64,000 nt of DNA from assembly GCA_963827315.1 (NCBI GenBank), contig CAWHAL010000004.1:434001-498000 (forward strand), in the 5' to 3' direction. Source of the stretch: CAVXEF01 sp963827315. Lineage in GTDB: Bacteria; Planctomycetota; Phycisphaerae; Sedimentisphaerales; Anaerobacaceae. How positions within the stretch are numbered: position 1 is the first letter of the stretch; each line of letters starts with the position of its first letter. The notes under the pieces are model-generated. The model searched no databases. It was not told where the DNA came from and was given only the letters and a program-made list of their open reading frames with translations. Of this stretch, positions 7,214-15,781 are shown one piece after another. The position numbers and the translations under genes are program-made.

Positions 7214-8896
7214 ATGGCAAATCGACCCAATAATGTATTATCCGGCCGTCTGGCTTGGGTTATCTGTATTTTTGGGTGCCTTTTTATTTTGGCGACGCCG
7301 GTGTCCGCGAGAACTATGGAGTTTACGGTCAGACCAATGAAGGTAGAGCTTGCAGCTCGGGCCGGACGGACGGCAGAGGAAGTCATCGAAATTCGCAGCC
7401 TTGACGACAAGAAGTTTATGACACTCGATTTGAAATTAGTCGAGCTGGGTCAAACAGAGGATGCTTACTGGGAGGTTATCGAGGCTGGCCCCAATGCCGA
7501 GCCCAATGCTGGTACGTCAAACCCGTATTCCTGCCGTGAGTGGATAAAATTGAGCGCTGATAGTGTTAGAATCGAACCGCTGGGTGTGAAAACGGTAAAG
7601 TTGAAGGTAACACCTCGACCTAATAAGGGTGGATTTTACTATGCAGGCCTGTGCGTACAGACAAGGCCAGCTCCAGACATCTCACAAGGGATTCCCGTAG
7701 TCACCCGATTTTTGATTCCTGTTCTTTTTGAGGCACAGGGCCGTGCGGTGCGTCAGAAAATAAGTTTGACCGATATCGGAATGGAATTCAGGCCAGAGTT
7801 TGGACAAGAACCGGCAACATCGATTCTGCTGGTGAGTATTGCAAACGAAGGCAGGACCTACTCCCGGCTGAAAAGCAGTGCGAAGGTTCAGAATTTCCTG
7901 GGTGGTTACTGGCGTGATATTATGAAGGTAGCACACGAAGAGGTAGGTATTCTGCCTGGGATAAACCTAAAGTTAAAGAATGACGTTGGGAAATCCCTTC
8001 CGCCGGGGAAATATAAATTAAAGGGCGACCTTTACGTTGACGGTCGACGGACAAAACCGATTGAGAAGGAAATAGATTTTGTCGGCGACCCAGATGCTGG
8101 GGCAGTTACAGCCGAGGCGGCACTTAAGCTGGAGCCGGAAAGTATATCTGTTACCATTGTACCGAGGGCGACACGTTCGGCGGTTCTGAGTGTGCAGAAC
8201 CCCTCGGATAGTGCAGTTACGGTTCGAGCCGGCGCAGCAATGCCACATAGGCTTGAGAATATTGCCTACGGCGAGTTGAAGGGTGAGGATTTGGCCTGCG
8301 CCGACTGGGTGCGAATAATGCCGGATAATTTTACACTGCCCCCCGGCAGGCAGCAGAAGATGCGCATCATTGTAAAGGCGCCGGAGGTCAATGAATTACA
8401 TGCCAATTATTATGCAGAACTCAATCTGCAAGGCAGATATCCAGACGGCCAGAATGCCGGTGCGACAACAGCCCTGCTCAACGTTCAAAACAAGCGAGTC
8501 AAGACCGAACCTGCGATACAGCCGATGAAGCTGAGTATTGCCAATGAGGAGGCTTCTATATATGCAATTGTAAGCAGGTTTGGTAACACAGGAAACGTTC
8601 ACATCACACCAGGATGCTCAGCCACACTTATGACTGCTGACGGCAGGATTGCCAGAAGGACGATATTGGCGGGCGAGACAGGTCTTATGCTGCCGCTGGA
8701 GGTCAGGAATTTTTCGGGACTTATTGATTTTGCAGCGGTTCTACCCGGGGCGTACCGTCTGGAAGCGATGCTGGAATATACCACCGATGAGGGAGTAAAC
8801 AAGCAAACGACCCAGGCAATAACTATTCAGGTCTCCAGCGAGAATGGCCGAAAAATCGTCGAAGTTATTGGACCTAAAGAAGAGGCAGAAAAGTAA
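7214..8896 (+). CDS. Exported protein with duplicated PapD/Ig-like modules, probable pilus-type chaperone
   Basis: 560 residues with a signal peptide (LAWVICIFGCLFILATPVSA, ~13-32). The mature chain is an internal duplication. Copy 1 (~35-285) begins MEFTVRPMKVEL and has CREWIKLSADSVRIEP at ~107. Copy 2 (~300-545) begins LKLEPESISVTIV and has CADWVRIMPDNFTLPP at ~362. The recurring 'C..W(I/V)......(I/L)..G....(K/R)(I/L).(I/V)' pattern resembles the G1-strand region of periplasmic fimbrial chaperones (PapD fold), and also DUF916/Ig-like stalk proteins. It lies between pilin-like genes and a secretin gene, which favours a subunit-handling role. No usher gene is in the window. Confidence 0.6.
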   Translation: MANRPNNVLSGRLAWVICIFGCLFILATPVSARTMEFTVRPMKVELAARAGRTAEEVIEIRSLDDKKFMTLDLKLVELGQTEDAYWEVIEAGPNAEPNAGTSNPYSCREWIKLSADSVRIEPLGVKTVKLKVTPRPNKGGFYYAGLCVQTRPAPDISQGIPVVTRFLIPVLFEAQGRAVRQKISLTDIGMEFRPEFGQEPATSILLVSIANEGRTYSRLKSSAKVQNFLGGYWRDIMKVAHEEVGILPGINLKLKNDVGKSLPPGKYKLKGDLYVDGRRTKPIEKEIDFVGDPDAGAVTAEAALKLEPESISVTIVPRATRSAVLSVQNPSDSAVTVRAGAAMPHRLENIAYGELKGEDLACADWVRIMPDNFTLPPGRQQKMRIIVKAPEVNELHANYYAELNLQGRYPDGQNAGATTALLNVQNKRVKTEPAIQPMKLSIANEEASIYAIVSRFGNTGNVHITPGCSATLMTADGRIARRTILAGETGLMLPLEVRNFSGLIDFAAVLPGAYRLEAMLEYTTDEGVNKQTTQAITIQVSSENGRKIVEVIGPKEEAEK

Positions 8897-9066
8897 CGCA
8901 AGCGGCAAAAAAAGAAAAACTGATATAGTCGCTAATAAATCTGGCCGATTGAAAAAAATGGATACGACGGTTAACCCGAAAACTATTAAAAATAGCAGGA
9001 GCTATCATAGGAATTGGATAAGGGGTTGTGTACCAGTACCAATTGGTATAGGTAAGGGAGTTGACC

Positions 9067-12000
9067 ATGTTGAAAGATACATTTAAAATTTTGATAGCAG
9101 GAATAACCCTTTTTATTATTCTGCCCGGCACTTTGGTTACGGCAGCCTATAAAGCAGCGAAGATAACTTATACTGTCTCCGGCTCGGTAGGCGTAAGTGG
9201 AGTAGCGATGAACGGTCTGCTGGGTAATCCCGTTACCAATGAGAACGGCTACTATACCGCCACGGTCGATTACGGCTGGAACGGTACGGTCACTCCAACA
9301 AAGGAGGGGTACACTTTCGAACCGGCTAATAGAACGTATGATAAGGTTACCGGCGAACAGGCCAATCAGAGTTACACTGCGGCGCTAATTACTTTTACCA
9401 TTACAGGTACAGCAGGCCAAAACGGTGTGGTAATGAACGGCCTGCCAGGTATGCCGGTTACTGATGAAAATGGTAAGTACACCGCCACTGTTAACTACGG
9501 TTTCAGCGGTACAGTTACCCCAACAAAGGAAGGATACGCCTTTCAGCCGCCTGATAAAAAATATGACCCTGTTACCGCGAATCAGACTAATCAGGACTAC
9601 AGCGCGAAATTGAAGACTTTTACCATTTCCGGCCCAACAGGTATGGATGGTGTAGTAATGAATGGTCTGCCGGGCAATCCCGTTACCAGTGGAGGCGGCA
9701 AGTACACTGCTACTGTTGACTATGGTTTTAGCGGCACAGTTACCCCAACAAAGGAGGGTTATACTTTCGAACCAGCTAACAGGATTTACGCTAAGGTTAC
9801 CGGTAATCAAGCCAATCAGAGTTACACTGCGGCGCTAATTACTTTTACCATTACAGGTACAGCAGGCCAAAGCGGTGTGGTAATGAACGGCCTGCCAGGT
9901 ATGCCGGTTACTGATGAAAATGGTAAGTACACTGCCACTGTTAACTACGGTTTCAGCGGTACAGTTACCCCAACAGAGGAAGGATACATCTTCCAACCGG
10001 CTGATAAAAAATATGACCCTGTTACCGCAAATCAGACTAATCAGGACTACAGCGCGAAATTGAAGGCCTTTACCATTTCCGGCTCAACAGGTATGGATGG
10101 CGTAGTGATGACTGGTTTGCCAGGCAATCCCACTACTAGCGGCGGCGGGTTATACACTGCCACCATTGACTATGGTTTCAGCGGCACAATTACCCCAACA
10201 AAAGAGGGTTATACTTTCGAACCGGCCAGCAGGACTTATGCTAAGGTTACCAGCGACCAGAGCAACCAGAGCTATACCGGCACACTAATTACCCTTACTA
10301 TTTCCGGCACAGCAGGTGCAAGCGGCGCGGTAATGAACGGCCTGCCCGGCAATCTCGTTACTGACGAAAATGGCAAATACGCTGCCACCGTCGACTATGG
10401 CTGGACCGGCACAATCACTCCAACAAAGGAAGGATACATCTTCCAACCGGCTGATAAAAAATACGACCCTGTTACCGCAAATCAGACAAATCAGGACTAC
10501 AGTGCGAAACTGAAGACATTTACCCTTTCTGGTACAACAGGTATGGACGGTGTAGTAATGAAGGGTCTGCCGGGTAATCCTGTTACCAGCGGGGGCGGCT
10601 TATACACCGCTACTGTTGACTATGGTTCCAGCGGCACAGTTATCCCAACAAAGGAGGGTTATACTTTCGAGCCAGCTAACAGGATTTACACTAAGATTAC
10701 TGGCGATCAGACCAATCAGAGTTATACTGCGACGCCAATTACTCTTACCATTTCCGGCATAGTAACCATCAATGGGGAACCAATTGAAGATGTATTAATG
10801 TCGGCAGACAACGGTGGTGGTTCCAGCGTTACCGATGCTAAAGGCCGATACTCACTCAAGGTAAACTATGGCTGGACTGGTACGATAACGCCGACAAAAG
10901 AAGGTTATATGTTTGATCCACCTAATAAAGCATACACTAATGTTACTTCGAATATCAGTGAGGACGAGACGAAAAAAGAGGCCGAACGCAAGGTTACTGA
11001 ACAGAAAGCTGCCCAGCCTGAGGTCAACCAGTCCACAGAGGCTGCTGAGCCCGTTGAGACTGCTGGGCCAGAGACTGTTCAACCAGAGACCACTCAGGCC
11101 ACAGAGGCCGTTGAACCCACTGAGGCTGCTCAGGCAAAAGCTGCTGAACCGCAATCTCGTGGAGCAGAAGCACAGCCGAAACTTCCGCTTGTTAACAACG
11201 TCTTTATTGATACTGACATCCGGCAGGTAATTCAGGACATCTCATCGCAAACAGGTGTTGTCATTGTCCCCGACCAGACTGTTGCGGGTTTGATAACCTG
11301 CGAACTTAAGGAAGTGCCGCTTGACAAGGCCCTTGAAATAGTTCTGGCTGGCACCGGTTATGTAGTAAGAAAAACACCGGATTACTACCTGGTCAGTTCG
11401 CCGGAGCCAAAAGAGATGACATTCCCTGCTTCGAGCAGAACAAAGTACATAAAAATGAGCTACGTCGGAGCCGAAGACGCGGTGAAACTCCTGTCCACCG
11501 CATTCAGGAAATACGTTCAAGCTGACGCTACCACCGGCACGGTTGTTATTACCGCACCCCAGGTTTTGATAGACCGCATAGAGTCGGATCTCGCACTTAT
11601 CGACATACCTCCACGCCATGTTATGCTGGATGCGCGTATCGCCGTGATAAAGCGGCAGGATTTACTAAATCTGGGTATCGACTGGAGCTGGCCAAGGATT
11701 AGAGCCGGCGTCTTTTCCAATTCTTCTTTACATGGAGGCGGTTCACCTCCCGTCGGCGGAAAGTGGCCGTGGGGTATTCAGATAGGATATGGAACGGGTG
11801 AAACGTTTACGAATTCGCTGGAATTAGCTCTGAATCTTCTTGAGCAAAATGGAGATGCAACTATCGTGTCCAGTCCTCAGGTATTAGCCCAGGACGGCAG
11901 AAAAGCAGAAATCAGGGTTACCACTGAAGAATATTATTCATTGCTGCCAAAGTTTACAGAAGCCGTTCCTTACTATTATAGCACTGCCCAACTGCAAAAA

Positions 12001-12474
12001 ATCGAGTATGGAACCATATTGGGTATCACTCCTCATATCGGGAAAAACAGCGATATCACGCTTGACCTGGCTATTGAGGTCAGTGATATTGTAATGCGCA
12101 GTTCGGATAATTACCCGGTTATTTCTCGGCGAATTGTAAATAACACTATGCGAATCAAGAATGGCGGCACAGTTTCAGTAGCAGGACTGAAAAAGAATGA
12201 AAACTATAAAGTCGATAAGGGCATACCAGTACTTCGTAAGATTCCAGTGATGGGAGGTTTGTTCGGTAGTACGAGTACCCAAGGGGAATCTCAGGAAATC
12301 GCCGTATTTGTTACTGCACACCTGCTACCTGAGTCTGATGTGCCGACATCAACCTCGCCCAAAGAACAAAAGCAAATAAAACCATTTTCCCGTAAACAGC
12401 AAATAAAAGGTGATTTTACAAGGGAGCTTGAAAAAAGCTTATCGACCACTGATAACAACGAAGTCGATAGATGA
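9067..12474 (+). CDS. Outer-membrane secretin with eight N-terminal Ig-like repeats
   Basis: 1135 residues from ATG 9067, preceded by AGGGAG at the right spacing. A signal peptide (~5-28) is followed by eight 75-residue beta-sandwich repeats (~33-632) of the carboxypeptidase-regulatory-like type (GTVTPTKEGYTFEPANRTY). A Pro/Thr/Glu/Ala-rich linker (~635-703) leads to a secretin N0/STN domain (NNVFIDTDIRQVIQDISSQT, ~708-780), an N1-like domain (VGAEDAVKLLSTAF..VVITA) and the secretin channel domain (~880-1090: ALNLLEQNGDATIVSSPQVL, then VPVL-like GIPVLRKIPVMGGLFG and EIAVFVTAHLLPE). Secretins form outer-membrane pores for type II/III secretion and type IV pili. The long repeat array before N0 is unusual, as is its pairing with chaperone-like and pilin-like genes. 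Confidence 0.85.
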   Translation: MLKDTFKILIAGITLFIILPGTLVTAAYKAAKITYTVSGSVGVSGVAMNGLLGNPVTNENGYYTATVDYGWNGTVTPTKEGYTFEPANRTYDKVTGEQANQSYTAALITFTITGTAGQNGVVMNGLPGMPVTDENGKYTATVNYGFSGTVTPTKEGYAFQPPDKKYDPVTANQTNQDYSAKLKTFTISGPTGMDGVVMNGLPGNPVTSGGGKYTATVDYGFSGTVTPTKEGYTFEPANRIYAKVTGNQANQSYTAALITFTITGTAGQSGVVMNGLPGMPVTDENGKYTATVNYGFSGTVTPTEEGYIFQPADKKYDPVTANQTNQDYSAKLKAFTISGSTGMDGVVMTGLPGNPTTSGGGLYTATIDYGFSGTITPTKEGYTFEPASRTYAKVTSDQSNQSYTGTLITLTISGTAGASGAVMNGLPGNLVTDENGKYAATVDYGWTGTITPTKEGYIFQPADKKYDPVTANQTNQDYSAKLKTFTLSGTTGMDGVVMKGLPGNPVTSGGGLYTATVDYGSSGTVIPTKEGYTFEPANRIYTKITGDQTNQSYTATPITLTISGIVTINGEPIEDVLMSADNGGGSSVTDAKGRYSLKVNYGWTGTITPTKEGYMFDPPNKAYTNVTSNISEDETKKEAERKVTEQKAAQPEVNQSTEAAEPVETAGPETVQPETTQATEAVEPTEAAQAKAAEPQSRGAEAQPKLPLVNNVFIDTDIRQVIQDISSQTGVVIVPDQTVAGLITCELKEVPLDKALEIVLAGTGYVVRKTPDYYLVSSPEPKEMTFPASSRTKYIKMSYVGAEDAVKLLSTAFRKYVQADATTGTVVITAPQVLIDRIESDLALIDIPPRHVMLDARIAVIKRQDLLNLGIDWSWPRIRAGVFSNSSLHGGGSPPVGGKWPWGIQIGYGTGETFTNSLELALNLLEQNGDATIVSSPQVLAQDGRKAEIRVTTEEYYSLLPKFTEAVPYYYSTAQLQKIEYGTILGITPHIGKNSDITLDLAIEVSDIVMRSSDNYPVISRRIVNNTMRIKNGGTVSVAGLKKNENYKVDKGIPVLRKIPVMGGLFGSTSTQGESQEIAVFVTAHLLPESDVPTSTSPKEQKQIKPFSRKQQIKGDFTRELEKSLSTTDNNEVDR
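9163..10962 (+). repeat. Eight in-frame 225-bp repeats, organised as 450-bp dimers
   Basis: Units begin at 9163, 9388, 9613, 9838, 10063, 10288, 10513 and 10738. Odd and even units differ (FEPANR / ANQSYTA versus FQPADKKYDP / TNQDYSA), so the higher-order period is 450 bp. The copies at 9361-9540 and 9811-9990 are nearly identical, including silent positions, showing recent duplication or gene conversion. The last unit is the most divergent. Confidence 0.95.
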
Positions 12475-12900
12475 AAAACTCGAAGATGTAAAAACGAATA
12501 CTGTCAAAATCTGATGCCAAAAATCAAGTCGCAAAATGGCACACAAACACAAATAGTAATCTCGCCTCGATGAAAAAACATTCTTCCTACCCACCAAAAA
12601 ATTACATGATAGTAACCACTACCTTGATATTTAATGCAACTAACATGACCGTTTACGCAATAAAAAATTATCTCCGCTAATAAAATCCACATTGCAGGGT
12701 AGGTCAATTTCGCTCCAATAAAAATAGCAAATTAACTATTGCAGCATGGATATTATAAGACCTAAAAAGCCCTAAGGGCAGACGTTTTGCCCTTGGATGG
12801 CCCTTTAATAGGATTTTTCTTGAAAAATCGACTTGTTTTGTGTATCCTATTTTATGTAGACACCCCAAATTAACAGTTTGAAAGAGATGTGAGATGCGAA
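12475..12900. other. Intergenic region with promoter before lipoprotein gene
   Basis: No coding frame. AAGGGCA-GACGTT-TTGCCCTT near 12773-12793 is a hairpin that could terminate the secretin transcript, though its T-tract is poor. The promoter at 12820-12848 follows. Confidence 0.45.
12820..12848 (+). promoter_or_regulatory. Sigma-70-like promoter for the lipoprotein gene
   Basis: TTGAAA (12820-12825) and TATCCT (12843-12848) are 17 bases apart and lie about 50 bases before the start codon at 12901. Confidence 0.55.
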
Positions 12901-13299
12901 ATGAAATATGTATTAAAAGCCACTTTTGCTGAAAAAGGTGTTTGGCTCATTTTTATATTGGCTCTGAGTATAGCGGGCTGTACATCATCTACAACTTCAT
13001 ATTCTTCATCAGAACTTCGTATTACGCCGCTAAATAATAAAAACACCATTACCCTCAGCGCCGATGATATTGTACAGATAATGCGGCAGGCGGGATTTTC
13101 CGATGAGCAGATTCTGGAACTTGGAGGTCGCATGCATGACAGCCTTTTGCACTCCGGAGCAGCTCAACTTGAGATAGGCAACAAGGTAGAAGCTGTTTTT
13201 GCTGTTAATAACAATTTTGTGTACATTGCCACCCGCTTGAGGGGTAGTTTCATTTACGATGTGAAAAAAGGCCGCCTAGTTTCATCATCCCAGTCATAA
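12901..13299 (+). CDS. Small lipoprotein, unknown function
   Basis: 132 residues from ATG 12901 (a GTG at 12889 is in frame). The N-terminus has a hydrophobic stretch ending in LSIAGC, a good lipobox, so the mature chain would begin with a lipidated Cys followed by a Ser/Thr-rich tether. The body has an acidic helix (SADDIVQIMRQAGFSDEQILELGG) and a C-terminal beta-rich part (AVFAVNNNFVYIATRLRGSFIYDVKKG). No family is recognised. It follows the secretin gene in the same direction but has its own promoter. A pilotin-like role for the secretin is possible but is only a guess from position and lipidation. Confidence 0.65.
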   Translation: MKYVLKATFAEKGVWLIFILALSIAGCTSSTTSYSSSELRITPLNNKNTITLSADDIVQIMRQAGFSDEQILELGGRMHDSLLHSGAAQLEIGNKVEAVFAVNNNFVYIATRLRGSFIYDVKKGRLVSSSQS

Positions 13300-13351
13300 T
13301 ACTGACAAACTTGTTCGACCGAGTGACAATTCGCACCGTATGTAGTAGTCA

Positions 13352-14170
13352 TTACTTAACCTGACAAACAACCTTGTACCCCTCTACATAAACACTAACT
13401 ATATACCCTTTAAGGGACTGACCATCTTCCAAACCATCCAAAATAGCTCTGCCTAATGGGTCTTTTGTATTGGGACTGATACAGTCGGAAGAACCTTTGA
13501 TTGTAATTTTTACGTTCCTGAATCCAGCCGCCTCCACAATCCTTTTGTACTCGTCAATAAGTATTGCTCCTCCAACGCAGCCGACGTATGCCGCGATGCT
13601 CTTGCGAATTTTCGCAGGAAGTTCCTTTTTAAGGGCAATATCAGAAATCACTATTCTCCCGCCTGTTTTCAGTACTCTATAGGCCTCTTTGAAAACCTTT
13701 GGTTTATCAGCCGACAGGTTGATAACACAATTGCTTATTACCACATCAGCCGAGTTATCTGCTGCCGGCAAATTTTCTATCTCGCCAAGTCTGAACTCAA
13801 CGTTTTTGGTCCCGCTCTTTTTTGCATTGTCTCTTGCCTTATCAACCATTTCAGGTGTCATATCCACGCCGATAACCTTGCCGCTTACACCGACTTTACT
13901 TGCCGCCAAAAAGCAATCAAATCCGGCACCTGAGCCGAGGTCAAGAACCGTTTCACCTTCTTTGAGGCTGGCTAAGGCCGTCGGATTTCCACAGCTAAGA
14001 GCCAGGTTTGCTTCGTCCGGGATAACCTTTAATTCTTCCTCCGAATATCCAATAGACTTGGCAAAGTTTTTTGTATCCGGCCCACAGGTGCCGCAACCAC
14101 AGCCTTTCTCTATCTGCGCAATCCTGCCGTAGGCCTCTCTTACAATTTTTCGTATTTTACCTTTGCTCAC
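13352..14170 (-). CDS. arsM: Arsenite methyltransferase ArsM
   Basis: 272 residues from GTG 14170, with AAAAGGAG upstream. SAM-dependent methyltransferase that converts As(III) to methylated arsenicals in the cytoplasm. Seen: the N-terminal Cys cluster CGCGTCGP (~24-31), SAM motif I VLDLGSGAGFDCFLA (~95-109), motif ENLPAADNSADVVISNCVINL with the conserved Cys, and YVGCVGGA (~194) supplying another arsenic-binding Cys. Length fits bacterial ArsM. It starts 51 bases after a serpin gene on the same strand, with no terminator seen between them; no arsR or arsenite efflux gene lies nearby. Confidence 0.93.
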   Translation of the reverse strand: MSKGKIRKIVREAYGRIAQIEKGCGCGTCGPDTKNFAKSIGYSEEELKVIPDEANLALSCGNPTALASLKEGETVLDLGSGAGFDCFLAASKVGVSGKVIGVDMTPEMVDKARDNAKKSGTKNVEFRLGEIENLPAADNSADVVISNCVINLSADKPKVFKEAYRVLKTGGRIVISDIALKKELPAKIRKSIAAYVGCVGGAILIDEYKRIVEAAGFRNVKITIKGSSDCISPNTKDPLGRAILDGLEDGQSLKGYIVSVYVEGYKVVCQVK

Positions 14171-14221
14171 TCTACTGTCTCCTTTTACTAACTTTCCTGG
14201 ATAAATATCGTTAGGCGGAAT

Positions 14222-15511
14222 TTACGCAGATGGATTCATTGCCCGGCCGATAAACAAAATGCTGCCGGATTTGTTATCGCGTATCAAAAACAAAAATGGA
14301 TGGTCCGCCCGGAAAACCGGTATCTGGCCCGGCATAACTGATGTTGTTTTCATTATCACGGCGGTCGCCGCCGCCGCCTCGGTGCCTTCCTCGTAGACAT
14401 CGACATAAGCCTTATGAATAACAGCCGAGATAAAAAGGTCTTTCATGCCGCTCATTCCGGAAAAGTCCGCCTTCCCGGAAAATGCATCCGTCATTCCCAT
14501 CGACCGCAGCACATCAGCTAAGCCGAACTGACTTGTCATCTTAAATTTCGGGATAGAAACGATGACTTTGCGTTTACCAAGTTCGCTCAGCCAACCCGAA
14601 AACTTCTCCAGCGCCAGCGTTTCTTCAAGACCTCTCAGGCCGTTAACCTTTCGGGGAAGCAGGATAATCATTGACAGCTCGTCATTTACATAGGGCAGTT
14701 CCAGCCCCTGGAAATCATCGGTTTCCATATAGTTGAATTCCGCGGTCTGGTTCATCATAGGGACATTAACTTCTTTTCCGCTTATCAGAGTAAACGGCGA
14801 TTCCTTCGTCTTATCTTTTTCGAACTGCCTTGCCCAGTTGCCCTTAAAGTAAATGGCGTTGGTCAAGACCAGCCGGGTCATTGAATTGAGCACCCCTTGT
14901 TGGATAAGGTCTTTGATTTTATTCCTTGTTTGTTTTTCCACCCACGAGTTGATAGTTTGGCGGGCAGTCTCACACGCCTTGATGAAGTCAACCTCGTTGA
15001 GTTCGCCGCCGTAGCTATTTTTAATCAGTTCGAGAAACTCTGCGAGAAATCCGTAGCCTTGCTGTCCCCACAAAGCGTTGGCGACATTAAGCTCGTAACC
15101 GCCTTTGGCGCCTCTGATATTCAAATCTTCGACAATAGCCCCAAACTCGCGGTGGAATCCTTGTTCGCACCACGCTTGATTTATTTCGCTCGGTTTTTTG
15201 TTGGGGTCCTGGCAGACGCCGGTCGGCTTTGTTGTGGGAAAGTGTAGTGCTTTAGCCATCTGCGATTCCGTTTCGCCCCGCGCACCCGCATAAGCCATCG
15301 CCAGTGCTGTCGAAATACTATACGGCGAGAGAAATAGATTCCCTTCCTGGGCCCGCAGTTTCGCGTACAGCTCCAAAGCAAATTCATTATTGCCTTTGAC
15401 AACAGCCTGTTGTACCGTCTTCTGGTCCTCGGATATTTTTTCTGCCGCCCAGCACCCGCTGATGACCATACCCAGAACCGTTAAGATAAGAACGTATTTA
15501 ATCGCTTTCAT
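14222..15511 (-). CDS. Serpin-type protease inhibitor, lipoprotein
   Basis: 429 residues, the usual serpin length plus a leader. The N-terminus MKAIKYVLILTVLGMVISGC has a lipobox, so the inhibitor should be membrane-tethered outside the cytoplasm. Serpin landmarks: NLFLSPYSISTALAMAYAGA (helix B), TNAIYFKGNWARQFEK, LPYVNDELSMIILLPR, the hinge VDVYEEGTEAAAATAVIM (~373-390) and the C-terminal ADHPFLFLIRDNKSGSILF. The small-residue hinge (EEGTEAAAAT) is that of inhibitory members. Counting from it, the scissile P1-P1' bond falls near Thr-Ser in MKTTSVMPG, so the target protease is unclear. An 'EWCEQGFHREF' segment replaces the usual helix C region. Confidence 0.93.
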   Translation of the reverse strand: MKAIKYVLILTVLGMVISGCWAAEKISEDQKTVQQAVVKGNNEFALELYAKLRAQEGNLFLSPYSISTALAMAYAGARGETESQMAKALHFPTTKPTGVCQDPNKKPSEINQAWCEQGFHREFGAIVEDLNIRGAKGGYELNVANALWGQQGYGFLAEFLELIKNSYGGELNEVDFIKACETARQTINSWVEKQTRNKIKDLIQQGVLNSMTRLVLTNAIYFKGNWARQFEKDKTKESPFTLISGKEVNVPMMNQTAEFNYMETDDFQGLELPYVNDELSMIILLPRKVNGLRGLEETLALEKFSGWLSELGKRKVIVSIPKFKMTSQFGLADVLRSMGMTDAFSGKADFSGMSGMKDLFISAVIHKAYVDVYEEGTEAAAATAVIMKTTSVMPGQIPVFRADHPFLFLIRDNKSGSILFIGRAMNPSA

Positions 15512-15597
15512 ATCGCTGCCCTTAAATTTCCCGGTCTGTTTATGTTTGTCCCACAGCCTACTGCGTCAATTATAGCCGATTGTTTGCCGGTGGGCAC

Positions 15598-15702
15598 TCA
15601 AAAAACCACTGTAGCAGCGCCGAAGGCAATACCTGCGTATCCTGCCTGAGCTATTTTGCCGGATGTTGACCTTTCCGCTGCTGCCTTCTCGATTATTGAC
15701 AT
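15598..15702 (-). CDS. Possible small protein (34 aa)
   Basis: ATG at 15702 to TGA at 15598-15600 encodes MSIIEKAAAERSTSGKIAQA, then GYAGIAFGAATVVF: an amphipathic half followed by a short hydrophobic half. Composition is protein-like, but no Shine-Dalgarno is seen and the frame is short, so this could be chance. Confidence 0.25.
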   Translation of the reverse strand: MSIIEKAAAERSTSGKIAQAGYAGIAFGAATVVF

Positions 15703-15781
15703 AATCAGTTTTTTGCTTTACCTTATATGTTACCTTTGGTTTTCGGAATCGCTTTGTGAAATTTTTTGAAAAGGGGCGGTT

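Noticed and set aside
8844..9086. 80-codon frame bridging the chaperone and secretin genes
   Set aside because: Overlaps the end of the chaperone-like gene in another frame and the secretin ribosome site; Lys/Ser-rich chance frame.
9163..10962. CRISPR or satellite array
   Set aside because: The 225-bp units are in frame and encode folded Ig-like domains of the secretin.
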